From NCBI GenBank assembly GCA_036365145.1, contig JAEOAD010000052.1, positions 12,151,501 to 12,215,500 on the forward strand: DNA of 64,000 bases. Direction: 5' to 3'. Below the pieces are notes generated by a model, which saw nothing but the letters and a program-made list of their open reading frames with translations, did not search any database and was not told the origin of the DNA. The position numbers were made by a program, and so were the translations under genes. Origin of the DNA: Orientallactaga sibirica. Its lineage: Eukaryota > Chordata > Mammalia > Rodentia > Dipodidae. Below, piece by piece: positions 1 to 10,904 of this stretch (the first letter of the stretch is position 1; each line of letters opens with the position of its first letter).

Positions 1-405
1 GGTCTGGTTGACTTTCTACAGTGCTCCATTGCTCGACTCCATGGCCGTCTGAGGTCTGGTTGACAGTGCTTCTACACTCCTCCTGAGGTCTGGTTGACTT
101 TCTACAGTCCTCCCATGGCTCCATGGCCGTGTGAGGTCTGGTTGACTTTCTACAGTGTTCCACTGCTCGACTCCATGGCCGTCTGAGGTCTGGTTGACAT
201 TCTACAGTCCTCCACTGCTCAACTCCATGGCCGTCTGAGGTCTGGTTGACATTCTACAGTGCTCCACTGCTCAACTCCATGGCCATCTGAGGTCTGGTTG
301 ACTTTCTACAGTGCTCCACTGCTCAACTCCATGGCCGTCTGAGGTCTGGTGGACTTTCTACAGTCCTCCATTGCTTGACTCCATGGCCGTCTGAGGTGTG
401 GTTTC
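1..405. repeat. Minisatellite, 52-bp unit, about 8 copies
   Basis: Tandem units begin with GAGGTCTGGTTGAC and end with CTCCATGGCCGTCT. Unit starts fall at or before 1, then 51, 85, 133, 185, 237, 289 and 341, with a partial copy from 393. Five units are exactly 52 bp; the second (34 bp) and third (48 bp) are shortened and scrambled. The array runs off the left edge, so its full length is unknown. Unit variants (CTCGACT, CTCAACT, CTTGACT) alternate, as expected for a minisatellite that mutates by unequal exchange. No long open frame crosses it. Confidence 0.95.
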
Positions 406-414
406 TTTTCTCAT

Positions 415-790
415 TCACGTCACCCCAATCAGGGGATCCCAACTTACAACTAACAAGCATGGCCCATGTGGTAGTTTGAATGTATGTCCCCTAATAGACT
501 CAGGTTTTATTAAAAATGAGTTTGCAGCTTCTGCCCCTAACAGGTAGATTCCTACTACAGGGAGGTGCAGGTCCCTGGGGGCGGATCTGAATTCCACCCT
601 AAGGTCTGCGGAGGGCTTGAGCTCTGTTGGGGATCCCTGCTGTTGATCTGGGCTTGCTTTTGGTGAAATTGCTGGTGGGTTTTCTGTGTGACACCGGAAG
701 TGTCAAATAAACACCTTCCTCCCGTAAGCTATGTCTGACCTGGAGGTTCATTTCAGCAGCCCGGAGCTGACTCTGACACCACACACGGTG
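415..790 (+). mobile_element. Solo LTR-like repeat, MaLR (MST/MLT1-like) type
   Basis: It has a GTTTGAATGTATGTCCCC-type start, an AATAAA signal near 709, and the tail GTCTGACCTGGAGGTTCA. The sequence at 3270-3612 is clearly related over the same length, including the AATAAA and the tail. This architecture fits mammalian MaLR LTRs. The family name is my inference; the two-copy relationship is seen directly. Confidence 0.5.
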
Positions 791-1250
791 TCTCTGAATT
801 GAAGAAAGGGGGCTCTGGGGATTGAGAAAGTCAAGTGTGGGAGACCTGACTCTTACAGGTCACAGACCACTCCTCACAGTTATGTTAGCTAGAAACTGAA
901 ACATCCCTTGGGGGAAGAGGAGAGCAAGAAGGAAGTTCCAGAGACTCAGGAAGTCTGGAATGGGGCGGAAGACCCTACCCTCAGGCTATATAAAGGGGAA
1001 ACAGAGACTCTCTCATGGAGCTGCCTGCAGGGAAGTGGTGTGCTCAAGAGCTCTCCGCTGGATTCAGGATTCTCCAGAGCCGCTTCTTGTGTGTGCTGGA
1101 GCTGCATTTGAGGCATGACTGCTCCTGCATGCAACCCCTTGCCCTGCTCTCTAAGTCACCCCAATCAACTCACTGGTTCACCAAACTGGTTTTGATCTAA
1201 TCTTTGGTCTGTTGTCTGTGCCCTCTCTGGGGAGAAGATACAAGGGAATC
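791..1250 (+). mobile_element. Solo LTR-like repeat, MT-like MaLR, with TATA box
   Basis: The stretch around 986-994 reads CTATATAAA followed by GGGGAAACAGAGAC, and later GTGTGCTGGAGCTGCATTTG. This is the arrangement of rodent MT-type MaLR LTRs, where the TATA box lies mid-LTR. It sits directly after the previous LTR-like copy. Short open frames here are not considered coding. Confidence 0.5.
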
Positions 1251-2551
1251 TATGGGCTCCTATTTATATCATTTTATAACTAAATGAGAACCAGCCAAAC
1301 CTGCTAAAACATTAGGAAATAAAAAGAAAAAATAGCACATTAAAAGAAAACAACTTAATGGTTCCTAAGCCTTACTTAAATGTATTTGATACAGAAATAA
1401 AGACTATGAATCTCACCGAAAATGACACCTACTGGAAATGAGGGATTTAAATAGTCTGCTGTGTTAAATGTGGGCAGATCTTTTAAACCTGTGACATGAT
1501 GTGGCAATGAGCTACTGTATCTGCATTCAAAGTTCACTGGCCCTTCATTATAGGGTTGTTTTTCATTTTACCAAATGACCATTTATTTTCTTAAACCACA
1601 CAGCCCAGTCTGCAAATTCAAAGTTGTCAACTCAGCATGGTGGCACACTCCTATAACCCCGAACTCCACAGGAGCAGAAGTTTGAGGATGGGGGTTGGTG
1701 GTACATTGCCATCCACTGGGAGCTGGGGTGAGGAGCCCTGAGCTACTGGAATGGCATTTTGTCTGAGCTGGGAGAGGGAAAGAAAAGCACGTGTGTTTCA
1801 AAAACAACAGCTCCTGGCTGTTCTAAACAAGCCCTGGTAAACACTCCAAAGCAGCGTTTCTGCATCTGCTGTATGTTCTCAGCACCAGTCACAGACACTG
1901 TAAGTGGCTATTGCTGTACAATTTTCAACATTTTTACTGGGAGCAGGTCTACAGAACACTTCACATAATGATACTAGAAGTCTCTCCCAGATATTTTATG
2001 TCTGAAATTTTTTAGTTGCATTTGAAGTACTACCTTTGCATATTTACATCATTTTGATAGTTTTCTTAAGGACTCTAATTGCAAGTTAAGTATGCCTTGT
2101 CCAAAATACTTGGCAACAGAAATGTCTCTGATTTAGGATTTAAAATTTTTTTGAATATTTGCATACACATAATGATGACATACCTTGGGGATGCAACTCA
2201 AGTTTCAATATAGAATTCACTAATGTTTCATATATGTCTTACACTGAGCTTCAAGTGATTTTAAACATTTTACAGCCACCTACCATGTGAGGTCATGGGC
2301 AGAATTTTCCACTTTAAGCTTCATGTTAGGATTCAAAAAGTCTTGGAATTTGGAGCACTTCAAATTTCAGACTTTCTAATGAGGGATACTAAACCTGATA
2401 TATGCATAAGACCTCCTTTAACTACCTTCTATTTTAATTACATTTCCTCTGACAGGTTTTTCTCTTTTCCATTACCTTTGTTTCTCTTGTAATACACTAT
2501 GAAAATTTCATGTCACACTCCTTCCTCTTAATTTTTTTATTATTACTAGTA
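1251..2551. other. Intronic sequence, mostly unique, AT-rich
   Basis: No gene is seen. 1629-1710 resembles a worn plus-strand B1 (CATGGTGGCACACTCCTATAA). About 2180-2410 has a low-complexity, ancient-repeat feel but I cannot assign it. It is expected to be LCLAT1 intron on the minus strand. Confidence 0.5.
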
Positions 2552-2716
2552 ATGTTTGTTTGTTTGTTTGTTTGTTTGTTTGTTTGAGGTAGGCCTCACT
2601 CTAGCTCAAGCTGACCTCAAACTCACTGTAGTCCCAAGCTGCCTTCAAACTCACAGTGATCCTCCTACCTCTGCCTCACAGGTGCTGGGATTACAGGAGT
2701 GTGCCACCACAGCTGG
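2552..2716 (-). mobile_element. B1 SINE, with (TTTG)n tail
   Basis: The reverse B1 body (CTCACTCTAGCTC…ACCTCTGCCTCACAGGTGCTGGGATTACAGG) is preceded by about eight TTTG units at 2553-2587, which are the expanded A-rich tail. Confidence 0.85.
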
Positions 2717-3054
2717 CTCTGATAGGATTTTATTTTTGTTCTATTTTCTGCTTTAAGTTAATGGAGTCTCATTACATTTTATCTTGTTTTCTTGTCAATT
2801 ATTTTGTATTTATTTTTGAAGTGGGTTTTTTTCATAGCCCCAAATGCTTCCTTAATTGTACTTATAGTGTTGAATATTTTCAACTTTCTACTCTTGGCTT
2901 TATGTATATAAAAACTTATTTATGGTTGCTGATTTGGGGGGAATTATTATGTGGGGTAGGAGTAAAGGAAGTTATTTCTTGGCTTTCTTTTTATTCTCAC
3001 TGGGTCTTTATTTTCTTTAACTTTTCTTCATTGCCCTACTTCCATTTGCCAATC
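2717..3054. other. Unique AT-rich intronic sequence
   Basis: A 138-codon open frame covers 2656-3072, but its first part is B1 antisense and the rest is T-rich, giving a Phe/Leu-rich translation. I see no gene. Confidence 0.5.
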
Positions 3055-3128
3055 CCCATTCCAAGGATTTAATCTACTTGACATGTTCAGGCCAAACATT
3101 CAACCACTGAGTTAGACCCTAGCCCTCA
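3055..3128 (-). mobile_element. ID-type SINE fragment
   Basis: AACATTCAACCACTGAGTTAGACCC matches the reverse of the ID tRNA-like head (box A side), diverged. Confidence 0.55.
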
Positions 3129-3139
3129 ATGATTTGCTT

Positions 3140-3245
3140 AACTGCTCAGGCTGGCCTTCAATTCAATTCTAAAGCCCAGGCATCTTGAACTTGTGATCCT
3201 CCTGCCTCAGCCTCTGGTATAGCTAGGATTACAGGCCTGCTCCTA
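3140..3245 (-). mobile_element. Worn B1 SINE
   Basis: CAGGCTGGCCTTCAA…GATCCTCCTGCCTCAGCCTC…TAGGATTACAGGC is a reverse B1 with heavy divergence. Confidence 0.65.
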
Positions 3246-3269
3246 CTGTCCTTTTAAGGGAAGTGTGTT

Positions 3270-3612
3270 AATTTGAATAGATGGCCCCCAATATATTCCT
3301 TGTTGTATTAGTTTATAGTTTGCATCTGCATCCACCTGGCTGGAGGCAGTGTCACTGGGCGGATCTTAAGGCGTGGTGGTGGGATTGAGATTTCAATCTA
3401 AAGATATGCAAAGTGGGCCTAGCTGGAGTTCCTGAGGTGTGCTGTGCTGTGTGGCTTTTGGATTCTCTTTCCTCTCTCTCTGTCTGGTCCTGTAAGACCA
3501 GGCCAGCTTCTTGTACCATTATGGAACTTCCCCTGGATCTGTAAGCTTCAATAAATATCCCTTCTGCCGTAACTGTGCCTGGTCTGGAAGTTCATCTTGG
3601 TAAGCCTGAAGC
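3270..3612 (+). mobile_element. Solo LTR-like repeat, relative of 415-790
   Basis: It shares the start (TTTGAATAGATGGCCCCC), an AATAAA near 3551 and the tail GTCTGGAAGTTCATC with the copy at 415-790. It is probably a MaLR-type LTR; the exact family is uncertain. Confidence 0.5.
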
Positions 3613-4030
3613 TGTTTGCTACAGAAAGCTACCTCTTCTCTGATATATCTGATTCGCCCTCAGAACCAAGGTTTCATGGGTGCTATCACCTTTGGTCTGC
3701 GAACCATCTCCCTATACCTGGTGCTGTGTGCTCCTTTACCCCACCTTGCTTCAGTCTAGATTTCCTCTTTCTAGGGATGATCTGATTGTGCCTCTGAGAG
3801 TTTCATCCCACTCTACTCCAAAGTTTGCTCTCCCAACTCTTAGTACCCAGACGCCTCAAACAGCAAGAAGCAGAAAGAACTCTAGGGATTTATTACTCTA
3901 CTTCTGGCAACTGGGAATGTAATGCATGGTATTGTTCTTAGTCTCCTAGTTCAGCTGAAGAAAACAGTGACAGGCAATTTCACTTGTTCTACTTGCCAAT
4001 GTAGTTATTTTTGAAAGAGTGAAGAAAATC
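3613..4030. other. Unique intronic sequence
   Basis: No repeat or exon was recognised. Short plus-strand frames of 62-80 codons have no recognisable product. Confidence 0.5.
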
Positions 4031-4037
4031 AAGTAGT

Positions 4038-4234
4038 TGGAGTGGAGAGATGTTAAGATGTTTGCCTGTGAAGCCTAAGGACCCAGGTTTGATTCCCCAG
4101 AACCCACATAAGCCAGATGCACTAAATGGCACATGTGTCTGGAGCTGGTTTGCAATGGCTGCAGGCCCTGACATGGCCTCTCCCACAACCCTGTCTCTCT
4201 CAAATAAGTAAATAAATAAAAATATATTTTTTAA
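4038..4234 (+). mobile_element. tRNA-derived SINE (dipodoid type), first of a pair
   Basis: It has a tRNA-like head (GGAGTGGAGAGATG…GGTTTGATTCCCC, the latter being box B-like), the body CCAGATGCAC, and an AAATAAGTAAATAAATAAAA tail. The target repeat AAAATCAAGTAGTTGG is on the left and AAAATCAAGCAGCTGG on the right. Confidence 0.9.
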
Positions 4235-4246
4235 AATCAAGCAGCT

Positions 4247-4478
4247 GGGGCTGGAGATAGGACTTAGCAGTGATGGCACTTGCTTGCAAAGCCAAAGGAC
4301 CTCGGTTCAATTCCCTAGGACCCACATAAGCCAGATGCACAACGTGGCACATGCATCTGGAGTTCCTTTGCAGTGATTATAGGACCTGGTGCACCCATAC
4401 TCTCACACACACACACACACACACACTCTCTCTCTCTCTCTCTCTCTCTCAAGTAAATAAAAATAAAATATTTTAAGA
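4247..4478 (+). mobile_element. tRNA-derived SINE, second of a pair, with (CA)n(CT)n
   Basis: It is the same family as its left neighbour and is inserted at the same target, with AAATCAAGCAGCTG on both sides. A (CA)11-(CT)12 microsatellite at about 4404-4450 lies in the CT-rich segment normal for this family. Confidence 0.9.
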
Positions 4479-4780
4479 AATCAAGCAGCTGCTATTGCCT
4501 CCAAAAGCCTTTTGTAAGTAGGTCTTGAATTATGGATTCAATTCTTGTCGGTATTGTCATATTCTGTCAGATGTGCTTTTCTGTAGGAAGTGCTGATTCC
4601 ATACACAGCTTCAATCTCATTGACACAATGTTAGAATACCCCATTACTACATTTCATGTACAACCAGAAATAAGCATCATTTTTGCCACTAGCAGTATGT
4701 GATTCTTTTCTTTTTTTTAAGTCTTTTTTTTAAATGTGCCAGTTTTAAGGCATACACACACACAAAAATTGATACATCTA

Positions 4781-4940
4781 GCCGGGCATGGTGGCGCACG
4801 CCTTTAATCCCAGCACTCGGGAGGCAGAGGTAGGAGGATTGCCATGAGTTCAAGGCCACTCTGAGACTACATAGCTAATTCCAGGTCAGCCTGGACCAGA
4901 GTGAGACCCTACCTCGAAAAACCAAAAAAAAAAAAAAAAA
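4781..4940 (+). mobile_element. B1 SINE, full length, clear target duplication
   Basis: It runs from GCCGGGCATGGTGGCGCACG to an A17 tail. TTGATACATCT occurs at 4769-4779 and again at 4941-4951. Low divergence suggests a fairly young insertion. Confidence 0.95.
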
Positions 4941-4951
4941 TTGATACATCT

Positions 4952-5555
4952 GCTAAATGGTGAGGTCTATGACCCTCCCACAGGGTCTCTGAAGACAGTC
5001 TCAGAATTCAACAGTCCTGTATGGCAGATGTGACAGCACACAAATGCTGAGGATAGTCATGAAAACCACTTCCAGTTTCCTGCTGATTCTCTGGGGATGG
5101 CGCTCTAAGGAAAACTTAGTAGAATGCTTGGAATCAACAGGTGTTCAATTAATGTTTATCAAACACGTGTGCTAGAATCAGTTCATTCTGAGTATCTTCT
5201 CATCACAGACCATGCCGCAGTTTCTGGCCTCAAGCATAAGTGTTCTTATGCTTGAGTAAAGTTATTGATTTATTAATTCATATCCTCCAAAGTGGCCACT
5301 CTGGGAAATGTTGCCCATCCTTGAGAATACTTTGTTTTCTCTTGTAGAATATGATGTTTTCAAAAAGGAGATTAAAATAAGATCACCTATCATAACAAAG
5401 TAATGACAAAAAAGAAAACTGAAAATGGTTTTAATCTAGTGAGGAAAAATAACACTAACATTAATACTTACATAGAGCTCAATTCACCATGGTCCAACTT
5501 AAAGTAGTATATTACAAACTGAGTGAACAGTTAAAGTGATGGGTGAGTAACATAC
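4952..5555. other. LCLAT1 intron, unique part
   Basis: This is unique sequence immediately downstream (in gene sense) of the splice donor at 5555-5554. No repeat or exon is seen. Confidence 0.6.
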
Positions 5556-5754
5556 CAAATCCAGGTACAGCTTTGAGACTGGCTTTGAGACAGATTTTCT
5601 CCAGTCTGAGGTAGCTGCATCTCAGCAGACAATTCCACAGGAACATCCAGTCAACTCTCGTTCGGTGGTTCATAATAATGACGCTTCTTTCTCCAGGTAC
5701 AAATGCATCTCCTGTTATGACCACTTTGACACCAAATATGTTCTCCAACAACGC
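5556..5754 (-). CDS. LCLAT1: LCLAT1 coding exon with acyltransferase motif I (partial gene)
   Basis: Lysocardiolipin acyltransferase 1 is an ER/mitochondria-associated membrane enzyme that re-acylates lysocardiolipin and other lysophospholipids using acyl-CoA. The exon is 199 bp: 66 codons plus one base. It reads ALLENIFGVKVVITGDAF, then SVIIMNHRTRVDWMFLWN, ending CLKASLKAVPGF. NHRTRVD is the NHx4D catalytic motif of the LPLAT/PlsC family; the His and Asp would be about residues 85 and 90 of the protein. The acceptor is TTTTGGTAG before GCG at 5754; the donor is GTATGT from 5555. The split last codon (G|GT) agrees with Phe-Gly continuing into the next exon. Remaining exons must lie left of the window. 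I recognise the family member from its close match to the mammalian protein as I remember it; no alignment was run. Confidence 0.95.
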
Positions 5755-6054
5755 CTACCAAAAGAATGCAGACATGCAGAAACTTAAAGTTATGATCTGC
5801 AGATTAAGAAGCAAGATTATTCCTAAACCATATTTATGACTTTTTAAAATATTATAAATATTAAACAGTAATAAAATATTTTGATAGTTGTGGGGAAGTG
5901 ACAGATTTTTATCTTTCTTCCTAAACTTCTTGTAATGATTTAATCACTTTTGAGATGAAAAATAGAATTAAACAACTAAAGATATAAAAGTTCTAAGGAA
6001 AAGCAAAAAATAGAATCCAAAACAATACAAACAATGACTTAAATTTTTTAAAAG

Positions 6055-6835
6055 TTGTTCTGGTTCCCCAGTGGCTCCTGTGGGGTCATTGAGACCCTGT
6101 GCGTGTACAGGCTGAGTAGACCCCAGCTCCTGGTTGCCCTGCGGCTCAGGTGGGACCCAGGTGGGTGGGATCCTGTGGCATGCAGTATGAGTAGGCACTG
6201 GCTCATGGTTCCCTGGCAGCTCCTGTGGGGAAGGTAGGGAACCACCGGATCACCACACAAGATGTGTTGTGGCAAGCTCACAAGCAGGGATCTGCTTGCA
6301 ATCGACTCAACCCGGGCAGACCCACAACCACGGTGACGGAGATTCGAACCCCCAAGTGGGATCCCGGCTATCCCCTCGCCCTGCCTTCCACCAGCTGCCA
6401 CAGCCAAGCCCACCACTAAGGTCCGGGAAGTGAGTATCCCAGGGTCAACAGGACCCTTCCTGGTCACTAAGTTATCCAGGCACTCAGGGCCCCACCCAGA
6501 ATTCCCAGAAGAGTAAACACACAAGAAAGACCCACTCAGGCTCAAGAGCACCCAGTTAAAACCTGTGAATACACCACCTTCTCCTCCAACCCTGACCAAA
6601 CCTGAACAAGGCAATCAAGGCACATCCACAAGAGACACTGATTGCCTCCATCCATGAAAGATAAGACCATGACCTCAAGATGGGCAAATCCCAACTCAAA
6701 ACCAAGAATAAAGACACAAAGCCAACCCATCCCCGCCTAGGTCAACCAGCCCCATACTGGCAGCCTCCACTGCAAACAGAGGAAACTCCAGCCTTAGACA
6801 CTCCCCCCAAATGAAGCTATGGCAAGTCTATTCAA
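6055..6835 (+). promoter_or_regulatory. L1 5' UTR-like region
   Basis: GC-richer than its surroundings, with repeated motifs such as GGTTCCC…GGCAGCTCCTGTGGGG and CAGCTCCTGGTTGCCC. It lies directly upstream of the ORF1-like remnant. A 188-codon frame on the other strand is an antisense by-product. Whether it keeps promoter activity is unknown. Confidence 0.55.
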
Positions 6836-6959
6836 CAAACTTAAATGAGACCATGAATAAAAGGATGGAAGCATTAGTTGAGAACTGAAGTAAACAACTC
6901 ACAAAAGTTTTTAAAGCATGGTTGAAAGAAGGAAATCAACAGAAAGAATTCAAGAATGA

Positions 6960-7066
6960 GGGGCTGGAGAGATGGCTTAGTGGTTAAGGCACTTGGCTGT
7001 GAAGCCTAAGGACCCAAGTTCTACTCCCCAGAACCCACATAAGCCAGATGCACAGGGTAGCACTAG
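6960..7066 (+). mobile_element. tRNA-derived SINE, 3'-truncated, at the L1 deletion junction
   Basis: The head and start of body (GGGGCTGGAGAGATGGCTTAG…CCAGATGCACAGG) end abruptly where ORF2 sequence resumes. The SINE therefore sits exactly at the boundary of the missing ORF1/endonuclease segment. Confidence 0.8.
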
Positions 7067-8190
7067 CTACCAAAACTAAATCCAGAAGAGATAAACTACC
7101 CAAATAGAGACGTAACATCAAATGAGACTGGAATTGTAATTAAGACTCCCAACAAGAAAATGTTCAGGCCCCAATGGTTTCACTGCTGAATTCTATCAAA
7201 CCTTCATTGAAGAACAATTTCCCTCAAGTTATTCCACACAATTGAAAAGGAGAGAACATTCCCTGATTCCTTCTATGAAGCCAGCATTACAGTAATACCA
7301 AAACCAGAGACACAACAAGAAAAGAGAACTACAGACTGATAGCTCTGATGAACTTAGATGCAAAAATTCTCAATAAAATTCTTGCAAACTGAATCAAGAA
7401 ACACGTCAAAAGCATCATCCACCTTGATCAAGTAGGTTTCAAACCAGGGATGCAAGGTTGGTTCAACATACACAAATCAATAAATGTAATACATCACATA
7501 AACAGACTCAAATTCAGGAACCACACGATCATCTCAGTAGATGCAGAAAAGGCCTTCGACAAGATTCAGCATCTCTTCATGATCAAGACACTGGAGAGAC
7601 CATGTAGCAATATAATAAAGGCAATATACATCAGATCTAAAGGCTATATTATATTAAATGAGAAAAAAACTCAAAGCACTCCCATTAAGGTCTAGAAGTA
7701 GGCAGGGGCACCCATTCTCACCACTGCTTTTCAACATAATACTTCAAGTCTTAGTTCAAGCAATAATAAGCCAAGAGAAGGAAAGAAAAGGGATACGAAT
7801 TGGAAAAGAAGAAATCAAACTAGCCCTATTCACAGACGACATGATTCTATACCTAACAGAACCCAAAAAGTTCCACCAAAAAACTCCTAGAAGTGATAAA
7901 TGCTTTCAGCAAAGTGGCAGGATATAAAATTAGCAAATGAAAGTCAATAGCCTTCATATATTTCCATGACAACAATATGGAAAAAGAAATGGGAGAAGCT
8001 GTCCGCTTTACAATAGACACACACACACACACAAAATCAAATACCTTGGACTCTCATTAGCCAAAGAAGTAAAAGAGCTATACAATGAAAACACAAAAAC
8101 ACTGAAGGAAGAACTGGAGGAAAACATGAGAAGACGGACTGACCTACCATGCTCATGGATTGGTAGAATTAATATTATTAAAATGGCCAT
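7067..8190 (+). pseudogene. L1 ORF2 reverse transcriptase domain, decayed
   Basis: Readable blocks in order are a finger region resembling PNKKMFRPQWF, then [35 protein letters not shown], and FTDDMILY at 7829-7852. The last is the catalytic F-x-DD block, with Thr where L1 enzymes usually have Ala. There are several stop codons in 7100-7450 and a frame change near 7690, where frame 1 (from 7450) passes to frame 2 (from 7658). It is non-functional. Confidence 0.9.
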
Positions 8191-8193
8191 CCG

Positions 8194-8386
8194 TGGGCTG
8201 AAGAGATGGCTCAGTGTTCAAGACACTTCCCCGCAAAGCCTAACAACCTGGGTTTGATTCACCAGTACCCAGTAAACCCCAATTCACAAAGTGGCAAATG
8301 CATCTGGAGTTTGTTTGCAATGGCTAGAGGCCCTGATGCACCCATTCTCTCCCTTCCTCCCCCTCCAAACAAATAAATAAATACTC
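8194..8386 (+). mobile_element. tRNA-derived SINE inserted in L1 ORF2
   Basis: Head GGGCTGAAGAGATGGCTCAG, box B-like GGGTTTGATTCACC, tail CAAATAAATAAATA. L1 sequence resumes on the right at the conserved block ending in TGGTACTGGCATAAAAAC. Confidence 0.85.
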
Positions 8387-8389
8387 AGC

Positions 8390-9090
8390 AAAAGGAACAC
8401 CTCTGGTGGTATCATCATGACTGATTTTAAGCTGTAAGACAACAGTAATAAAAACAGCATGGTACTGGCATAAAAACAGACACACTAATCAATGGAACAG
8501 AATTGAAGAACCAGGAGTGAGTCAGAGCAACTACAGGCTCCTGATCTTCAACAAAGCAGCCAAAAGCTCTTAATGGAGAAAAGACTCATCTTCAACAAAT
8601 GGTGCTGGGGAAACTGGACAGCAACATGTAGAAGACTGACTTTGGACCCCCTCCTCTCACCTTGCACTAAATCCACTCCAGATGGATCCAGGACCTGAAT
8701 AGAAGACCTGAAACTCCAAATCGACTAGAAGAGAAGGCAGGAGAGCATGCCCAAGACACAGGTGTAGGAAAAGACTTTCTGAGCAAGACTCAGGAAGCCC
8801 AGGGAATTAGCCAAACACTCAACAATTGGGACCTCATGAAAATAAAAGGCTACTGTACAGATAAACCATTACAGAGTCAACAAACAACCTACTGAATGGC
8901 AGAAAATCTTCACTGGCAATACTTCTAACAAAGGTTTAATATCGAGAATCTACAGAGAACTCAAAAACCTAAACAATTAAAAAATCAAGCATCTCACTAA
9001 AAAAAATGGGGCAGTGACTTGAACTGAGAGTTCTTAGATAAGAAATACAAGTGTCCGTTAAACACTTAAAGAGATGTTCAACAAATGCTG
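8390..9090 (+). pseudogene. L1 ORF2 C-terminal region, decayed
   Basis: TGGTACTGGCATAAAAACAG, then TCAACAAATGGTGCTGGGG, then AATTGGGACCTCATGAAAAT, then AAAGAGATGTTCAACA. These blocks occur in this order in mammalian L1 elements. Stops are present in every frame. Confidence 0.85.
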
Positions 9091-9379
9091 AACGTTCTCC
9101 CTCAGCTGTGGGTCCTAACCTAGAACGGCTTGAGTTGTAGGCAGACCTGACATACCTGCCAGGCAGCTCAAGGGCAGATAGCAGGAATGGAAATTTGTTG
9201 GGGAAGGGGAGTGGGAGGGAAAATACACACAAAACTAAATCCAAAATGAATTCCTTCCATAGAAACCTTTCTCCTGCACAGCAGACTAAACGATACAACC
9301 CTTAACAGGAGCATGCAGGGATTGTCGGGTTAGAAGGGCACTGGAGTGGGTGGGACAAAGTCTTACCACAACACATTCG

Positions 9380-10425
9380 GCTCTGCTTACAACTCCCAGC
9401 ACCAAAAATCAGTTACAACTCACATTGAGCTGTTGATTGGAGAAACTTATGAGGTCCTCAAAACAAGACAGGCTTCTGTCAAAGCACTTACCCGCCTGAG
9501 GTAAAAGGTAAGACCCTATTGCTGAGGACACCACATGCTACTGACACAAAACATCAAGAGATCTGGCTAGAATCTGACAGGAAGCTAGTTCCCAGATGGT
9601 CAGCCTGTATAGTGCTGGAAAGACCTATTTGAGCTGCTGAGGGAAAATGGCCAACAACCTTGTGTGCTAACAGGGGACACTGCTATATATACAAAAGCAA
9701 CCAGCCTGACAAGATGGACATGGCTGTGCAATAGTGGCACCCAAACTAGGTGAGCAACCAATAGCTCTCTGATTGGCTAAGTGATCTGCTCAGTGGAAAG
9801 GAACCCTTAGATGGAACTGGGAATGGAGTCAGAATCCTAAGAAGACCAAAATCATGGACTCCAACAAGAAACTCCCACTAGTCTTTAGCCGAAAGACTAA
9901 ATTAATTAATAATGCGCATCCCATTGAAGCTATGCTGACCTCAGTCTCCTTTGTAGAATCTGTGTTTCTTTTTCAGAAGGCAGCTAGAACAAGGAGATAA
10001 AGCACCCCACCCATCAGCCAGGGCCCAGGTGAAACCACAGAGGAATTGTGACATGAGCAAGAGAGCTGCTTCCATTGCGAGCCTGACAACCAGCACGAGG
10101 ATCATGGAGACAGACACTAAGGACACTCAAAGCTCACCAAAGCAGAAATCCAGAACCTGCTGAGAGCACAACACTGACGTAGACTTAAACACACCCACCA
10201 CAGCCACAGAGTGGAAGGGGATGTCCAGAGGCACTGCCCCCGCCCCTCACAATGACAGACTGATGCTCTCACATCACATACGCAGCAAGCCTAGGGGGAA
10301 TACCAGCAATCCCACTGAGGAGGGCCCTCAGCAGACTGGGGATGGGAGGAGGGAAATGACACTGCTAACATGTGATGTACCTACACAACCTTCTGCCTAC
10401 TAAAAACATACTCTAAATATGTTAG
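9380..10425 (+). mobile_element. L1 3' UTR of a lineage-specific family
   Basis: It shares scattered blocks with 30896-31989 (GGTAAGA-CTATTGCTGA; GTGCAATAGTGGCA) and its end matches 49809-50204 (GGGGAATACCAGCAA…CTGAGGAGGG). This makes a three-copy family in the window. It ends in TACTAAAAACATA with no long A tail. Confidence 0.7.
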
Positions 10426-10440
10426 GATTTCTACAAGAGT

Positions 10441-10579
10441 GCGGTATTGTTGGCACACACATTTAATCCCAGCACTCGGGAGGATCACCATGAGTTCAAG
10501 GCTACCTTGAGAATACAGAGTAAATTCCAGGTCAGCCTGAGCTAGAGTGAAACCCTACCTTGAAAAACAAAAAAACAAA
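10441..10579 (+). mobile_element. B1 SINE with internal deletion
   Basis: CCCAGCACTCGGGAGGATCACC lacks the usual AGGCAGAGGTAGG segment, so a direct-repeat deletion between two GGAGG copies is likely. Confidence 0.85.
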
Positions 10580-10904
10580 AAGTAGGGTATTTTGCCGGAA
10601 AATAAATATAGCAAAAGAATAAAGGAAAATAAAGAAGTAACTATTGTAAGAGTCGTATTAATGGCTACTTTTTCCAAAAAGGAGGGTAATTTGATTGAGT
10701 TGCTAGGTAGAATCCCCACGATGACTGGCAAGGTTCTATTTCTCATCATGGCTGGACAACTAACACATGCATTTGTGTTTTATCAACTTTTCAGTGTTTG
10801 TCACATCTCACAGTAATAATCTCTTTCATGGTATAACAGAATAAAACTTCAAAGTATTGGGATAAATAGGATCAAGAAAAAAAAAGGCTAAATATATTAG
10901 CTAA

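Larger units (their letters stand above)
6050..10430 (+). mobile_element. L1 retrotransposon, internally deleted and decayed
   Basis: The parts occur in order: GC-rich 5' UTR-like sequence (about 6055-6835), a remnant at the ORF1 start (about 6836-6958), a jump to ORF2 reverse transcriptase (7067-8190), the ORF2 C-terminal region (about 8390-9090) and a long 3' UTR (about 9380-10425). Most of ORF1 and the whole endonuclease part of ORF2 are missing. Two tRNA-derived SINEs interrupt it. Orientation is opposite to LCLAT1. It cannot move on its own. Confidence 0.85.

Noticed and set aside
1..405. Possible CRISPR or satellite centromere sequence
   Set aside because: No spacers, only about eight visible units in unique intronic surroundings.
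986..994. TATA box as a gene promoter
   Set aside because: It lies within an LTR-like repeat and no downstream gene or exon is recognised.
6048..6614. 188-codon open frame on the minus strand
   Set aside because: It is antisense to the GC-rich L1 5' UTR; the length follows from low stop frequency and no domain is recognised.
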